From Corynebacterium faecale (GTDB lineage: Bacteria > Actinomycetota > Actinomycetes > Mycobacteriales > Mycobacteriaceae): a stretch of DNA of 64,000 bases. Under the pieces are notes generated by a model. That model worked only from the letters and a program-made list of their open reading frames with translations, searched no databases and was not told the origin of the DNA. Below are positions 42,134 to 52,018 of the stretch, in pieces. The translations under genes were made by a program, and so were the position numbers. The stretch spans positions 992,001 through 1,056,000 of the forward strand of contig NZ_CP047204.1 of NCBI RefSeq assembly GCF_030408735.1, read 5' to 3'. How positions within the stretch are numbered: position 1 is the first letter of the stretch; each line of letters begins with the position of its first letter.

Positions 42134-42606
42134 TCATCATTTTGATCGACGGGCAGTCCGGTTCCGGCAAAACCACCCTGGCGCGTGAACTCGCCGAGGA
42201 GACCGGATTCCAACTGGTGCACCTCGAGGATTTCTACCCGGGGTGGGCGGGGCTCGCCGCCGCCAGTCAGATGGTGGCCACCGATGTGCTGCACCCTGTC
42301 CAGCCCGGATTCTGGCGGTGGGATTGGGAACGCAACCAGCGCGCCAGGTGGGTGCCGATCCGCGCCCACACAAGCCTCATCATTGAAGGGTGCGGGGCGG
42401 TGACGGGGGCGTCGATAAGCGCAGCTGAGGCAGTGGGCACGGTGATCACCGTGCGGATCCTGGGGCCGGAAACAACGCGGAGGCAGCGCGCCCTGGCGCG
42501 TGACCCGGGGTACGCCCCGTGGTGGGAGATGTGGGCGGCACAGGAGCGTGTGCACTTCTCCGGACCCGGGCATGTGGCGGTGGATCACGTGCTAGGGTTG
42601 GCCTGA
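42130..42606 (+). CDS. P-loop kinase (uridine-kinase-like) co-translated with ykoEDC
   Basis: A 158-aa P-loop protein with Walker A GQSGSGKTT at residues 8-16 and a LEDFYPGW loop resembling the Asp-Phe-Tyr of uridine/pantothenate kinases. A likely Walker B-like segment is LIIEGCGA. ATG 42130 overlaps the ykoC stop (ATGA), placing it in the riboswitch-controlled operon. It could phosphorylate the imported thiamine precursor, but this is inference; similar kinase-like proteins occur in other contexts too. Confidence 0.75.
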   Translation: MIIILIDGQSGSGKTTLARELAEETGFQLVHLEDFYPGWAGLAAASQMVATDVLHPVQPGFWRWDWERNQRARWVPIRAHTSLIIEGCGAVTGASISAAEAVGTVITVRILGPETTRRQRALARDPGYAPWWEMWAAQERVHFSGPGHVAVDHVLGLA

Positions 42607-42624
42607 TCGCGGGACGGCCCGCGA
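42607..42624 (+). terminator. Hairpin after the kinase gene
   Basis: TCGCGGG-ACGG-CCCGCGA is a perfect 7-bp stem with a four-base loop immediately after the operon. There is no T run, so termination efficiency is uncertain. Confidence 0.5.
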
Positions 42625-42677
42625 ACCCACTACCGTTGGGGACGGCCCCGCCGAGTGTTCAAGGAGCGTTGGCGATC

Positions 42678-43745
42678 ATGCCGTCCACACGCCTGGATCC
42701 AATCGATCTCATCCGCATCATCGTCGGGTGGGTCACCGTCGCACTGTTCGCGCTGGTGGCCATTCCGGGGCCACCCGCACTGCTGCTCGCCGTGATCATC
42801 GGCGTGATCCTGTTCTGTTCCTTCGGGGTGGTGAAACAAGCTGAGCGCCTGGCCCATATCCTGGGGGACCCCTATGGTTCCCTGGTGCTGACCTTGTCCA
42901 TCGTCATCATCGAGGTCATTCTCATCGTGGCGGTGCTGCTGGGGCCGGGGGAGTCCGCGACCATCGCCCGGGATTCCGTGATGGCGGTGTCCATGATCAT
43001 CATGGCGCTCGTGGTGGGTATTTCCTTCCTGGTCGGTGGTCTCCGGCATGGAGGGTTGGTGCACAACGGCACCGGGGCACAGACCTACCTGGTGTTGATT
43101 CTGATGCTGTCCGCCGTGGCCTTCGCCGTGCCGGTGTTTCTGGGTGTGGATGGCCAGTATCTACGGGGCCAGGGGATCGCCGTGGCGGTGGCTACCATCG
43201 TGTTGTACGCGTTCTTCCTCTGGCGACAGATGGGGGCCCAGGCCGCTGACTTCCAGGATGCGGCTGCAGCGTTGCCGCAGGGATCCGCCTTCCGTGGTGA
43301 GGTTGTCTTCCGGATGCTCGTGCTCGTGGTGACCGTGCTGCCCATCGTGTGGCTCTCCCATGACATGGCCGGCCTGATGGACATCACCCTGGCTGCCTGG
43401 GGCGCACCGGTGGCACTGGCGGGTGTGGTGATCGCGATGATCGTCTTCCTCCCGGAGACCATCACCACCGTCCGTGCAGCCTGGGGCGCGGAGATCCAGC
43501 GGGTGATCAACCTGGCCCACGGTGCGCTTGTCTCCACCCTGGGGCTGACCATCCCGTCGGTGCTCATCATCGGAGCGGTCACCGGACAACCCGTTGTGCT
43601 GGCTGAGAGCCCGCTCAACCTGCTGATACTGGGGATGACCATCGCGGTGACCGCGGTGACGTTCACCGCCCGCAGGATCACCGCTGTCCACGGTGCGGTC
43701 CTGTTGGTGATCTTCGGCATGTACGTCATGGCGCTGTTCCACTAG
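42678..43745 (+). CDS. chaA: Ca2+/H+ antiporter family protein (ChaA-like)
   Basis: A 355-aa membrane protein of the CaCA superfamily with two homologous halves. Signature repeats are a Glu-containing motif in helix 3 (LSIVIIEVILIVAVLLG) and FLPETITTVRAAW in the second half, as in ChaA. It should export Ca2+, Na+ or K+ in exchange for protons. ATG 42678 has AAGGAG (42661-42666) upstream at a slightly long distance. Confidence 0.83.
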   Translation: MPSTRLDPIDLIRIIVGWVTVALFALVAIPGPPALLLAVIIGVILFCSFGVVKQAERLAHILGDPYGSLVLTLSIVIIEVILIVAVLLGPGESATIARDSVMAVSMIIMALVVGISFLVGGLRHGGLVHNGTGAQTYLVLILMLSAVAFAVPVFLGVDGQYLRGQGIAVAVATIVLYAFFLWRQMGAQAADFQDAAAALPQGSAFRGEVVFRMLVLVVTVLPIVWLSHDMAGLMDITLAAWGAPVALAGVVIAMIVFLPETITTVRAAWGAEIQRVINLAHGALVSTLGLTIPSVLIIGAVTGQPVVLAESPLNLLILGMTIAVTAVTFTARRITAVHGAVLLVIFGMYVMALFH

Positions 43746-43771
43746 CAACATTGATCAGTACCCTGGGCGAC

Positions 43772-44518
43772 ATGACAAACCCGAATGCGGAAACAGTGCA
43801 ACAACTCGAGTGGAGCTCCTGGAAGCGGGTGCTGGTGGTGGTCGCCCACCCCGATGACCCGGAATACGGGCTGTCAGCGGCGGTGCGGGAATGGACGGAT
43901 GCCGGAGTAGAGGTGACCTACCTCCTGCTGACCCATGGTGAGGCGGGAATCCAGGGCATGGATCCGGCAAAGGTCGGCCCGCTGCGCGCCGAAGAGCAGC
44001 GCACGGCATGTGCCTGCGTCGGTGTCTCCGACCTGATCATTCTTGACCACCCGGATTCCATGTTGGTCTACAATCTGGAACTACGCCGGGACATCGCCCG
44101 GGTGATCCGTCAGCGCCGACCCGATGCCGTGATCACCGCGAACTTCGATGTGGAAGCCTACGGCGGATTCAACCAGGCTGATCACCGTGTGGCGGGCCTG
44201 GCCACCATTGATGCCACCCGCGACGCCGCCAACCCGTGGGCACAGCGTGAACTCCTCGATGAGGAGGGGCTGGAACCCTGGAGCGCCTCCAAGATCCTGA
44301 TCGCGGGTGTGCCCAACCCCACCCATGTCACCGGGATCTCACACAGCGCCATGGAATGCGGGGTGGAATCCCTCAAAGCCCACGCTGAGTACCTCCGGGT
44401 GCTTCCCGATCACCCGAAACCGGAGGAGTTCATTCCCGAGATGCTGCGCCTCGGGGCCTCCCAGGCCGTTGGGGTGGACCTGGAATTCGCGGTGGCCTTC
44501 CGGATGTTCGACGCTTAG
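43772..44518 (+). CDS. PIG-L/LmbE family N-acetylglucosaminyl-type deacetylase
   Basis: A 248-aa LmbE-fold zinc hydrolase. The N-terminal VVAHPDDPE and later NQADHRVAG provide the metal ligands. Family members deacetylate GlcNAc-like groups; this is a second LmbE protein in the window besides MshB and its substrate is unknown. ATG 43772 is chosen as the usual N-terminus; an upstream ATG at 43751 is possible. Stop overlaps the UvrA-like stop by four bases. Confidence 0.85.
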   Translation: MTNPNAETVQQLEWSSWKRVLVVVAHPDDPEYGLSAAVREWTDAGVEVTYLLLTHGEAGIQGMDPAKVGPLRAEEQRTACACVGVSDLIILDHPDSMLVYNLELRRDIARVIRQRRPDAVITANFDVEAYGGFNQADHRVAGLATIDATRDAANPWAQRELLDEEGLEPWSASKILIAGVPNPTHVTGISHSAMECGVESLKAHAEYLRVLPDHPKPEEFIPEMLRLGASQAVGVDLEFAVAFRMFDA

Positions 44519-46848
44519 GCCAGATACGCCTTCAGATACCTGCCCGTCGGGGTATCGGCGTTGATCAGTTCAACCGGGGTGCCCTCGAAGATGACCCGGC
44601 CGCCATCGGAACCGGCTCCGGGCCCGACATCGATGATGTGATCCGCATGGGCCAGCACACCCAGGTGGTGGTCGATGATGATGACGGATTTACCGGCCTC
44701 CACCAGAGAATCAAAAAGCGCGAGCAGGGTCTGGACATCAGCCAGGTGCAGGCCGGTGGTGGGTTCATCCAGAATAAAGGTGGTGGCCTTGTCTCCCATC
44801 CGGGTGGCCAGCTTCAAGCGCTGACGCTCACCGCCAGACAACGTGGACAGAGGCTGCCCCAGCGTGATGTACCCCAGGCCCACATCCACCAGGCGCTTGG
44901 CGATCTTCACCGCAGCCGGGATCCTTGACTCCGCGGCTCCGAAAAACTCATGCGCCGACACCGCCGGCATGGCCAGCACCTCGGCGATATTCCGCCCGCC
45001 GAAATGGTAGTCCAACACAGCATCATCAAAACGCCTGCCCTCGCACACCTCACACGGGGAGGACACCCCGGCCATCATGCCCAGATCCACAGTGATCACA
45101 CCGGAGCCCTTACAGGTCGCGCAGGCCCCCTCCGAGTTGGCGGAGAACAGTGCAGGCTTCACATCATTTTCCTTGGCAAAGGCCTTGCGGATGGAATCAA
45201 GCATGCCGGTGTAGGTGGCGGGGTTCGAGCGGTTGGACCCGTGGATGGAGGACTGATCCACCACCACAAAAGATTCATCGCGGAAAATCCCATGGACCAG
45301 AGAAGACTTGCCGGAACCGGCAACGCCACTGATCACTGTCAGAACACCCAGTGGGATATCCACATCAACATCACGCAGGTTGTTGCGGCTGGCACCCCTG
45401 ATCTGGAGTGCGCCGGTGGGGGACCGGAAGGATTCTTTCAGCGTGGCACGGTCGTGGAGATGACGCCCCGTGACGGTATCGGACTCCTCGAGTTCAGCGA
45501 CGGTGCCCTCAAACTGGATCTCACCGCCCTTCCTTCCGGCGCCCGGACCCAGATCAATGACATGATCGGCAATGGCGATGGTCTCCGGTTTATGCTCGAC
45601 CACCAGGACGGTGTTGCCCTTGTCCCGCAGATCCAGCAGGAGCTGGTTCATCCGCTCAATATCCTGAGGGTGAAGGCCCGCGGTAGGTTCATCAAACACA
45701 TAGGTGATATCGGTCAGGGGGGATCCCAGGTGCCGGATCATCCTTGTGCGCTGTGCCTCCCCACCGGACAGGGTGCCGGTAGGCCGGTCCAGCTGCAGGT
45801 ATCCCAGGCCGATCGCCACGAAATTATCCAGTGTTTCCGACAACCCACGCATCAACGGCGCCACCGATGGAGCATCCACCCCCGTGATCCACTCCGCCAG
45901 ATCACGCACCTCCATGGCACATAACTCAGCAATATTCTTCCCATTGATCCGGGAGTCCAATGCATGCTGCGCCAGGCGTGTGCCGCCGCACTCCGGGCAG
46001 TCCACGAAAGTGACAGCCCTGTCCACAAACTCACCGATATGCTTCTGCATACCGGCACGGTCCCTGCTCAGCATGGACTTGGTGATCTTGGGAACCAGCC
46101 CCTCATAGGTGACATTGATGCCACTGAACTTAATTTTCGTCGGTTCCTGGTAGTACAGGGCGTGGCGCTGATCCCCAGTGAAGTCACCGACGGGGATATC
46201 CGCCGGGTACAGACCGGACTCGGCATAGGCCCGCATGCTCCAGGAGCCAGCCTTATAACCGGGGATGAGCAGTGCGCCGTCATTAAGCGACAGCGACTCA
46301 TCCACCATCTGGGTCAGGTCAATATCAGATATCCGTCCCATGCCTTCACACCGGGGACACATGCCGCCGGTACGTGTGAACTCCACCTTCTCCCGTTTGC
46401 CACCGGACTTGCTGAATCCACCGGAGGCACTCACGGACGGCACGTTGAAGGAGTACGCGCCGGGGCCACCGGCACGTGGTTCTGCGATGCGGGAGTAGAG
46501 GATCCTCAACATGGCGGTGGCATCGGTGGCGGTGCCCACGGTGGAACGGGGATTGGCCCCCATCTGTTCCTGGTCCACGATGATCGCGGTGGTGATCCCT
46601 TCGAGCAGATCCACATCCGGGCGGGCCAGCGTTGGCATGAATCCCTGGACAAAGGCACTGTAGGTTTCATTGATCAGACGCTGGGATTCCGCAGCGATAG
46701 TCCCGAACACCAACGAGGATTTTCCTGATCCGGACACTCCGGTGAATACGGTCAGGCGTCGTTTGGGAATATCAACGGAGATATTTTTGAGGTTATTCTC
46801 ATGGGCCCCGTGAACCCGGATCATGTCGTGGGAGTCAGCAGTCTGCAT
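44515..46848 (-). CDS. UvrA-like ABC ATPase (class II, shorter paralogue)
   Basis: A 777-aa UvrA paralogue with two ABC modules: GVSGSGKSS with LSGGEAQR, and GVAGSGKSS with LSGGERQR. Zinc-type CxxC pairs are present (CPRCEG, CATCKG), but the protein is some 170 residues shorter than canonical UvrA, mainly in the UvrB-binding and insertion regions. Such class II proteins are linked to antibiotic tolerance or accessory DNA repair. ATG 46848 begins the MQTADSH N-terminus; divergent from tpx. Confidence 0.87.
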   Translation of the reverse strand: MQTADSHDMIRVHGAHENNLKNISVDIPKRRLTVFTGVSGSGKSSLVFGTIAAESQRLINETYSAFVQGFMPTLARPDVDLLEGITTAIIVDQEQMGANPRSTVGTATDATAMLRILYSRIAEPRAGGPGAYSFNVPSVSASGGFSKSGGKREKVEFTRTGGMCPRCEGMGRISDIDLTQMVDESLSLNDGALLIPGYKAGSWSMRAYAESGLYPADIPVGDFTGDQRHALYYQEPTKIKFSGINVTYEGLVPKITKSMLSRDRAGMQKHIGEFVDRAVTFVDCPECGGTRLAQHALDSRINGKNIAELCAMEVRDLAEWITGVDAPSVAPLMRGLSETLDNFVAIGLGYLQLDRPTGTLSGGEAQRTRMIRHLGSPLTDITYVFDEPTAGLHPQDIERMNQLLLDLRDKGNTVLVVEHKPETIAIADHVIDLGPGAGRKGGEIQFEGTVAELEESDTVTGRHLHDRATLKESFRSPTGALQIRGASRNNLRDVDVDIPLGVLTVISGVAGSGKSSLVHGIFRDESFVVVDQSSIHGSNRSNPATYTGMLDSIRKAFAKENDVKPALFSANSEGACATCKGSGVITVDLGMMAGVSSPCEVCEGRRFDDAVLDYHFGGRNIAEVLAMPAVSAHEFFGAAESRIPAAVKIAKRLVDVGLGYITLGQPLSTLSGGERQRLKLATRMGDKATTFILDEPTTGLHLADVQTLLALFDSLVEAGKSVIIIDHHLGVLAHADHIIDVGPGAGSDGGRVIFEGTPVELINADTPTGRYLKAYLA

Positions 46849-46938
46849 GTGGCAAAGTGTACAAAAAGACACCCGTCCGGGAATGCCGGCGTGATGGGGC
46901 GTGGCGGGTGGCGTGCAGTGTCCCATAGGATGGTGCTC

Positions 46939-47436
46939 ATGGCTAACACTCATTTTGATGGCACTGACACCCCTACATCCGGCGACCTCCCTGCAGTGGG
47001 CGACGCACTTCCTGATTTCACCCTGGTGGACACCAACCTCGGAGAGGTCTCCCTGGCTGATCTCAAGGGCAAGAAGGTCGTCCTGAACATCTTCCCCTCC
47101 GTGGACACCGGCATCTGTGCTGATTCCGTCCGTAGGTTCAATGAGGAGGCCTCCAAGCTGGATGACACCGCTGTGCTGTGTGTCTCCAAGGATCTCCCAT
47201 TCGCCCTGGGCCGCTTCTGCGGTGCCGAGGGCCTGGACAATGTCACCGCCGCTTCAGCATTCCGTTCCACCTTCGGTGAGGATTACGGACTGGTTCTGGA
47301 AGGCTCCCCGCTCAAGGGACTGCTGGCACGCACTGTCATCGTCGCCGATGAGGAGGGCAACATTACCTACACCCAGCTGGTCGATGAGATCAAGACCGAA
47401 CCTGATTATGATGCCGCCATCAAGGCACTGGGCTAA
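46939..47436 (+). CDS. tpx: Thiol peroxidase (atypical 2-Cys peroxiredoxin)
   Basis: A 165-aa Tpx that reduces hydroperoxides with thioredoxin. The peroxidatic Cys is in [10 protein letters not shown] and the resolving Cys in GRFCGAEG, about 34 residues apart as in the family. A TAGGAT hexamer at 46926-46931 lies seven bases before ATG 46939, suggesting a leaderless transcript and supporting this start over ATG 46930. Confidence 0.93.
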   Translation: MANTHFDGTDTPTSGDLPAVGDALPDFTLVDTNLGEVSLADLKGKKVVLNIFPSVDTGICADSVRRFNEEASKLDDTAVLCVSKDLPFALGRFCGAEGLDNVTAASAFRSTFGEDYGLVLEGSPLKGLLARTVIVADEEGNITYTQLVDEIKTEPDYDAAIKALG

Positions 47437-47442
47437 ACCCGC

Positions 47443-49317
47443 TTAACCCTCTCCCTGTTCAACCGTCAAAGGACTTGCGCCCGCCTCTTCAGGCTGGTTC
47501 AGGTCCTTATTATTTTCCTCCTCTGGCGTGTCATCCAGTGGTTCGGTGGTGGCTGACTCTTCAACGGCCCGCTCTGCGGGCTCGTCAGTGGCCCCTGGAA
47601 CACTGTCGCCATAGGTTTCAGTGGCATCATCCGGGGCATCATCCGGGGTTTCTGATGTCGTGGGAGGTGCCGTTGACTCCGGAGGCGGATCCGTTGGCCA
47701 CAGGGGAACCGGGGGATCTTCAATCAGCTCGATGTCAAAGATCTCTGGTCTTAGGGGGAGCTGGGGTGCCTGGGGCGCCTGGGGGTTGGCGGGAGGCGCT
47801 GAAGGTTCCCGGGGTGCGGGGAGTTCGGGTACCGGTGGTTGATAGTCAGTGTCAGAAGTTACGTTCTGGGGAGTCGGCCGTGGCAGCGGGGTCGGATCCG
47901 GACTCCGGGAGGGAGCCATGGGGACGGTGATGTTCTCCCGGGGGAGCACCGCCGGTGGAGCAGTTCTCGGGGTGGTGGCCACCGCGGGAGGCTCCTGCAC
48001 GGGCGTGGGCATCTGGCTGAACTGTGAACGGGTTGGTTGGGGGAGTGATCCGTCGTCGTTGCGCTCCAGGATCTCAGACAGAGGCACCCCGCCATCCCGT
48101 GGATAGGTCTGCAGGGTGGTCATGTGCACACTCGAGGTGGTGGTGGACAACTGTGGGCCGGCGTCATGGAATACACCGATCGTGGCGAAGACCAGGGAGG
48201 GGATCAGCGCGGTCAGCGCCAGAGGTGCCACGGTATTCCAGTGCCGGGGTTGATGACAATGGTCAGTGTCCCGTTGACGGCAGGCCAGAACCCACAGACT
48301 GATCACACAGAGGACAATGCTGACTCCGAAGATACCCACCAGGCCGCGGGCACTGACGCTCTCGAAGAGGAAGACGGGGATGATGCCGAGAACAGCCAGG
48401 AGCAGCAGGAGAGCGGGGCCGGTCTTTCCCAACCAGCCGTGGACCCGGGCCGGGTGTGTCTCAGCACGGGACTGGGCTGATCGGTGCTCATGGATGAAGC
48501 GCTGCATCTCCTGGTGATAATCCTCCGGATCGTCACGGTGCGGGACCAGTGTGGCGAGCGGATTCCTGGGTAACTGAAAATCCCTGCTATCCCAGTCCCT
48601 GATGTTGGAGGCATTGATGTGCAGAGCGACGTGCCCATCGTTCCCGCGGTCAACCCATCCCCGGGCTAGGGCGAGAAGTCCGCTCTCGGTGGCTGTATCC
48701 ACAGCCCCCTTGAGGGCATCTGCGGCATCCATGTCGAGGATGCCGCATTCCACACCATTGAGGTGGATGAAGACCATGTCATTGAGGGCACGAAGCTCCA
48801 CAAGGACGCGGCTCTGGTCTGGGATCTTGCGGAAGGGGGACAGGCGTGTGGGTTCAACGCGCCACATCGTGCCACTCGGTAACAATGTCCACTGGTTTGT
48901 CGGGGGATCGTTAAAGGGGACTCCACCGTCAGAGGCATATAGTGAAATACTGGCGGCCACGCTGGCATTGGGCGTGATCTGCAGTTGGCAGGTCGGGACG
49001 AATCCGGAGGCGTAGACGCGTGCGATCTGGGAATTAAAGATCACGGCGGGATCGGGGACGGTGCCCACCAGGGTTGTGCCGACCATGACCGCGATGGTGC
49101 GGGCATCATTGCTGGGGAGCAGACTTGCCCTCAAGGTGGTGCTGTCCGACTCTGGATGCACCAACTCCTGCAGGGCCTCCCACCGGATGTTGTGCAGCGG
49201 GATATTCCGGATGAATTGCTGCACCTTGGGCTGATCTGAGATCGCCAGAGGGTAAGGGGGGACGCGGGAACAGTCGATGATGAAATCCGGTCTGGGGGAT
49301 CCCTCTGCTTTGGACAT
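47443..49317 (-). CDS. Large membrane protein with cytoplasmic N-terminal domain and Pro-rich C-terminal tail
   Basis: A 624-aa protein of unknown function. Residues 1-295 are soluble; three membrane helices follow at about 300-318, 326-346 and 362-383; residues 395-624 are a low-complexity Pro/Thr/Glu tail (units such as PAPREPSAPP and PQAPQAPQLP). If the N-terminus is cytoplasmic, three helices put the tail outside the membrane, where it could reach through the wall. No family was recognised. ATG 49317 has GGGAGG upstream. Convergent with tpx. Confidence 0.7.
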   Translation of the reverse strand: MSKAEGSPRPDFIIDCSRVPPYPLAISDQPKVQQFIRNIPLHNIRWEALQELVHPESDSTTLRASLLPSNDARTIAVMVGTTLVGTVPDPAVIFNSQIARVYASGFVPTCQLQITPNASVAASISLYASDGGVPFNDPPTNQWTLLPSGTMWRVEPTRLSPFRKIPDQSRVLVELRALNDMVFIHLNGVECGILDMDAADALKGAVDTATESGLLALARGWVDRGNDGHVALHINASNIRDWDSRDFQLPRNPLATLVPHRDDPEDYHQEMQRFIHEHRSAQSRAETHPARVHGWLGKTGPALLLLLAVLGIIPVFLFESVSARGLVGIFGVSIVLCVISLWVLACRQRDTDHCHQPRHWNTVAPLALTALIPSLVFATIGVFHDAGPQLSTTTSSVHMTTLQTYPRDGGVPLSEILERNDDGSLPQPTRSQFSQMPTPVQEPPAVATTPRTAPPAVLPRENITVPMAPSRSPDPTPLPRPTPQNVTSDTDYQPPVPELPAPREPSAPPANPQAPQAPQLPLRPEIFDIELIEDPPVPLWPTDPPPESTAPPTTSETPDDAPDDATETYGDSVPGATDEPAERAVEESATTEPLDDTPEEENNKDLNQPEEAGASPLTVEQGEG

Positions 49318-49641
49318 GTTCCGCGTGCCTCCCTTCTTCAGGTATTCGCTTCAGGTATTCGTAGGTGTAGGGAGAGCGCTATGAAAACGATTGCTGAACC
49401 CTATGTTAGCCGTGAAAACGCCAGGTGGAAAGTGCTTATCTGGGTTTCAGCCTGCTCTTGGAAAAAATCACGATCAGCTGGGGTGTTGCAGAGAATCCTG
49501 AGAAGGATGGTTCACCCAGGGGGAGATTGAGGCGGTGGGTGGAAATTTAAATAAACAGAAGGGGAACGGAGTGCTAATTCTGTGTATCACTCCGGTGACA
49601 TGCCGAAATGGCGCTGATGCACGCTGTCAGATTGCGAAACA
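49318..49641. other. Intergenic region upstream of the Pro-rich membrane protein
   Basis: About 320 bp with no credible gene. It contains a perfect 13-bp tandem repeat CTTCAGGTATTCG (49336-49348 and 49349-49361) just ahead of the membrane-protein start, and a hairpin CGGAGTG...CACTCCG at 49567-49594 that may terminate the DUF808 transcript. Confidence 0.55.
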
Positions 49642-50613
49642 TTACACCCCCGTTATTTGTTTGTCACCCTTCGATGCTGCTACCACTTTCCTCACCAGGG
49701 AGACAATGGCAACCACAACCCCACCCCACAGCGCACCAAACACCAGGGAGCCCGCGGTGTTGCCCAGCCAGCCACCGAAACCGCCGCCGAATCCGGCTAC
49801 AAACTCCTCGAGTCCGTGAACCAATGAATAGGGGAATGCCCAGCCGAGCTCCTCTAAACCGATCACCATGATGTGGCCACCGACCCACAGCATCGCGAAC
49901 ACACCGATGACACTGATGATCTGCAGCACCACGGGCATCGCCTTCACCAGTCCACGTCCGAAGCGGACCGCTCCTGAAGAGGCACCCTCGCGGGACGCCA
50001 TGGCCAGTCCCACATCGTCCATCTTCACCAGGATGGCCACCACACCGTAGACCAGGGCGGTGATGCCCAGGCCGACCGTGACCAGGACACCGGTGCGCAT
50101 CCAGAAGGACTCATCGGCGATCTCATTGAGGGAGATGACCATGATCTCGGCGGACAGGATGAGGTCGGTGGTGATGGCTCCCTTCACCAGCGCATCCTCA
50201 GACTTGGGTCCCTGGTGGGATTTGGGCACCATGCTCTTTTCCTCATGGTGCATCCGGGAGTGGATGGAGTGCCAGATCTTCTCCGCACCCTCGAAACACA
50301 GGTACGTGCCACCGAGCATGAGGATCGGGGTGAGCGCCCACGGGGCAAACGATGACAGCAACAATGCGATCGGAAGAATGATCACAAGTTTGTTCACCAA
50401 TGAACCCTTGGCGATCCGCCAGATCATCGGCAGTTCCCGCGCCGGTTGCACCCCATCCACATACTGCGGGGTCACCGCGGCATCATCCACCACAACGCCG
50501 GCCGCTTTGAGGCTGGTTTTGCCCGCGAGTCCCGCCACATCGTCGACGGTTGCTGCAGCCGCACGTGCAATCGCGGCGACATCATCCAACAGAGCTGCAA
50601 GTCCACCTGCCAT
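49642..50613 (-). CDS. DUF808 family membrane protein
   Basis: A 323-aa protein with the DUF808 (YedI) pattern: a helical N-terminus MAGGLAALLDDVAAIARAAA, KTSLKAAGVVVDDAAVTPQ, the cytoplasmic loop with FEGAEKIWHSIH, and about six membrane segments. Function is not established in the family. It is divergent from the ketopantoate reductase gene with about 90 bp between starts. Confidence 0.87.
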   Translation of the reverse strand: MAGGLAALLDDVAAIARAAAATVDDVAGLAGKTSLKAAGVVVDDAAVTPQYVDGVQPARELPMIWRIAKGSLVNKLVIILPIALLLSSFAPWALTPILMLGGTYLCFEGAEKIWHSIHSRMHHEEKSMVPKSHQGPKSEDALVKGAITTDLILSAEIMVISLNEIADESFWMRTGVLVTVGLGITALVYGVVAILVKMDDVGLAMASREGASSGAVRFGRGLVKAMPVVLQIISVIGVFAMLWVGGHIMVIGLEELGWAFPYSLVHGLEEFVAGFGGGFGGWLGNTAGSLVFGALWGGVVVAIVSLVRKVVAASKGDKQITGV

Positions 50614-50704
50614 GAAGAATCCATCCTTATTGAATGTGGGGGTTTAAGACTTTCCGATTGTATTCCTGTGCGGTTCCCACTGCTACTGGGGCACAATACT
50701 GGCC

Positions 50705-51613
50705 ATGAGGATTGCAATCATCGGTGCTGGTGCCGTGGGAGGATATTTTGGTGCGCTGCTGCATGAGGCGGGTGCAGACGTCACCCTGGTGGCCCGGGGC
50801 GAGACCCTCCGGGTGTTGAACACCCGGGGTGTGCGTGTCAGTGATCAGCGCGGCACCCGCGATGTGCAGGTCGCCGCGGTCGGATCATTACATGATCTCG
50901 ACGCCGCCGATGTGGTGCTGGTGGCCACCAAGGCGCTGGCCGGTTCCACCCCGATGCGGGAGCTTCTCGACGGCCTGCCCCCACGCGCTGTCGTCGCCAT
51001 GACCCAGAACGCGGTGGAAGCGGCGGCGGCTGCAGCGGAAATCGTCGGTGAGGAAAAGGTCTGGCCAGGAGTGGTCCGTGGCTTCTTCGTCCATACCGGG
51101 CCAGCCTCGGTGGAATACCGGGGTGGGCCGTTGTCCTATACCTTCGGCACGTGGGATCGATCAGACTCGGAAACTGCTCGTGGATTTGCCCGCATCCTCG
51201 GCACCGCAGGGATCGACGCTCAGGTCCACCCGAATATCTGGGTGGACATGTGGGAGAAGGCGATGTTTGTCACCACCTTCGGCGGGCTGGGGGCGTTCGT
51301 CGATAAGCCTCTCGGGGTGCTGCGCACCGACTACCGTTCCAGTCTTGAGGCATTGATGTCAGAGGTTGATGCCGTCGCCCGTGCAACGGGCGTTGACCTG
51401 CCTGAAGATGCCGTGAGTCGCACGATGGCGTTCGCAGATCGGATGCCGGCGGCGTCGACAAGCTCCATGCAGCGTGACATCACAGCAGGTGATGCGAGTG
51501 AACTCGATGCCCAGGTGGGTGCCATCGTGCGTGCGGGAACGCGGCTGGGTGTGGATGTGCGCCTGCATGATCTGATCTACACGGGCCTCCGAAATAGGGG
51601 GCGGGAGGGATAA
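50705..51613 (+). CDS. 2-dehydropantoate 2-reductase family protein
   Basis: A 302-aa ketopantoate reductase-like dehydrogenase that would reduce 2-oxo acids with NADPH. The N-terminus IAIIGAGAVGGYFGALL is the Rossmann loop; VLVATKA, MTQNAVEA and the C-terminal domain with the conserved Lys in MWEKAMF and GxxxSSMQRDI are typical. It need not be the pantothenate-pathway enzyme; paralogues with other substrates are common. Confidence 0.87.
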   Translation: MRIAIIGAGAVGGYFGALLHEAGADVTLVARGETLRVLNTRGVRVSDQRGTRDVQVAAVGSLHDLDAADVVLVATKALAGSTPMRELLDGLPPRAVVAMTQNAVEAAAAAAEIVGEEKVWPGVVRGFFVHTGPASVEYRGGPLSYTFGTWDRSDSETARGFARILGTAGIDAQVHPNIWVDMWEKAMFVTTFGGLGAFVDKPLGVLRTDYRSSLEALMSEVDAVARATGVDLPEDAVSRTMAFADRMPAASTSSMQRDITAGDASELDAQVGAIVRAGTRLGVDVRLHDLIYTGLRNRGREG

Positions 51614-51640
51614 ACAGAGTGCGCAGGCTACACTTTCCCC

Positions 51641-52018
51641 ATGATCGTAACCTCTACAGCACGTGTGTCCACTGACCGTCCGGGTCGATACGGCAAGCAG
51701 CTGACGAGTCACCTCAGTGAGAAGCTCACCACCACCTGGGACCCGGAGGCCGGTCGGGGCTCCATCATCCTCAAGGGGCATGGGGTGGATGCCGAGGATG
51801 AGCGTTTCGCCTTCGACGGCTGCGCCTCCTGTGACCTGGTGGCCGGCGATGGTGTCCTGCTTCTCCACATCGAGGCGCCCGGTGAACTGGCCGACCGGTT
51901 GGAATCGGTCATCGGTTCCCACCTGGTTCGCTTCGGCGCCAAGGATGATCTCCGCGTTGCTTTCCGCCGTGGTGATGGCACCGAAGGCAAGGTCTTCGAA
52001 CCTCTCGGCACGCCGTGA
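51641..52018 (+). CDS. DUF2218 domain protein
   Basis: A 125-aa protein matching DUF2218 (ARVSTDRPGRYGKQLTSHLSEK, then a small alpha/beta core with FAFDGCASCDLV and VIGSHLVRFGAKDDLRVAF). The domain often occurs near siderophore-interacting flavoproteins, but no role is known. TACACT at 51629-51634 is six bases before ATG 51641, so the transcript is probably leaderless. Its stop overlaps the Nudix start by four bases. Confidence 0.82.
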   Translation: MIVTSTARVSTDRPGRYGKQLTSHLSEKLTTTWDPEAGRGSIILKGHGVDAEDERFAFDGCASCDLVAGDGVLLLHIEAPGELADRLESVIGSHLVRFGAKDDLRVAFRRGDGTEGKVFEPLGTP

